Source of the DNA: an uncultured Methanomassiliicoccus sp.
GTDB taxonomy: Archaea > Thermoplasmatota > Thermoplasmata > Methanomassiliicoccales > Methanomassiliicoccaceae
DNA: 13,883 bases
NCBI GenBank assembly: GCA_905202485.1
Contig: CAJKRY010000023.1
Location: 1 to 13,883 of the forward strand
Reading direction: 5' to 3'
Shown here: one piece after another, positions 13,516 to 13,883 of the stretch
How the letters are laid out: every line of letters begins with the position of its first letter
How positions within the stretch are numbered: position 1 is the first letter of the stretch
Position numbers and translations under genes: made by a program
Notes under the pieces: generated by a model
What the model was told of the DNA's origin: nothing
Databases searched by the model: none
The model's input: only the letters and a program-made list of their open reading frames with translations

Positions 13516-13818
13516 CCTGATACAAGTACCAAAACAAAGACTGAATTTTTTGATATATAAAATATATCACGCAGAAAAATCACAGATGAGGTTTCATGGG
13601 CAGTACGCAAAGGTATTGTTGTTTCATCATTTAGTTTCTTTGAAAGCACAATTTCATTAAAATCTGACAATGCCCATGCTGGAAGATAACGTATCTAAAT
13701 AGGACAGTGTTTATCAGCTGCTTCCGAGACTTTTGATGTGACGAAAATTCATCATAAATGAATGAATCAACTAAATAAAAAAATTAAGAAAAGGTTTGCT
13801 GACGGTTATGTGTTCAGC
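13516..13818. other. Intergenic stretch without a convincing gene
   Basis: The symmetrical element GATATAT-AAA-ATATATC (13552-13568) holds a TATA box suited to the DUF6440 gene (start near 13530) and could drive transcription both ways. The rest is AT-rich. Minus-strand frames of 50-60 codons are open here in two phases at once, without good starts, and are treated as chance or decayed sequence. Confidence 0.45.
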
Positions 13819-13883
13819 TTATTGATTCTGATTCTTCTTGTAGTAATAGTAAGCAGCGATGATTATGATCAGAATTATGATAA
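13819..13883 (-). CDS. C-terminal membrane anchor of a gene running off the right edge
   Basis: The last 20 codons before TAA at 13819-13821 read IIILIIIIAAYYYYKKNQNQ, a hydrophobic span followed by aromatic and then basic residues. This is the usual C-terminal anchor of an archaeal cell-surface or membrane protein, with the charged tail in the cytoplasm. The rest of the gene lies beyond the window, so no family can be given. Opposite-strand frames here are less protein-like. Confidence 0.55.
   Translation of the reverse strand, partial: IIILIIIIAAYYYYKKNQNQ

Noticed and set aside
13512..13697. Minus-strand frame of 60 codons bounded upstream by an in-frame TAG, considered as a pyrrolysine (amber) gene
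   Set aside because: No start beyond the TAG, two TGA codons soon upstream, and another phase is also open over the same bases. Nothing resembles a methylamine methyltransferase.

Overview
This window comes from an archaeal chromosome, most likely a methanogen of the Thermoplasmata (Methanomassiliicoccales, gut type); the order is an inference. The support is an archaeal-type short triosephosphate isomerase next to the bifunctional fructose-1,6-bisphosphate aldolase/phosphatase, an archaeal AspRS, TATA boxes about 22-28 bases ahead of many starts (several apparently leaderless), and an ACGX-type radical-SAM peptide cassette. TGA is a normal stop here: six recognisable genes end in it.

Layout. 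1-763: AT-rich, with at most a gene tail at the left edge and one large hairpin. 763-2691 (minus): gluconeogenic pair fbp-tpi, overlapping, behind its own TATA box. 2691-2915 (minus): a small single-cluster ferredoxin. 3108-5054 (plus): the most interesting cassette, with an eight-Cys ACGX-repeat precursor peptide, its predicted radical SAM/SPASM maturase, and a split-barrel flavoprotein fused to two [4Fe-4S] motifs. 5117-6080 (plus): a GyrI-like ligand-binding protein and a small split-barrel flavoprotein, each with its own promoter; the second has a hairpin covering its ribosome binding site. 6127-7575 (minus): an AlbA_2/Schlafen-type DNA-binding protein with an ATPase-like fold and a C-terminal winged helix, preceded by a striking array of 11-bp direct repeats. 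7576-8338: intergenic, with that array, a possible decayed small gene, nested palindromic TATA elements and a strong structured-RNA candidate. 8339-9658 (plus): aspS. 9664-10203 (minus): a RusA-family Holliday junction resolvase. 10535-12773 (plus): ilvB-ilvN, acetolactate synthase, whose large subunit carries an odd four-Cys insert. 12807-13196 (minus): a four-helix membrane protein frame with three in-frame TGA codons, each at a place where Trp would fit. 13306-13515 (minus): a DUF6440 protein. 13819-13883 (minus): the C-terminal membrane anchor of a gene running off the right edge.

How they fit together. fbp and tpi jointly turn triose phosphates into fructose 6-phosphate. ilvBN starts branched-chain amino acid synthesis. 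The ACGX precursor, maturase and FMN/Fe-S protein look like one peptide-modification unit in which the last gene, and perhaps the neighbouring ferredoxin, supplies electrons. The AlbA_2 protein, with its repeat array and AT-richer composition, looks like an acquired, self-regulated accessory gene.
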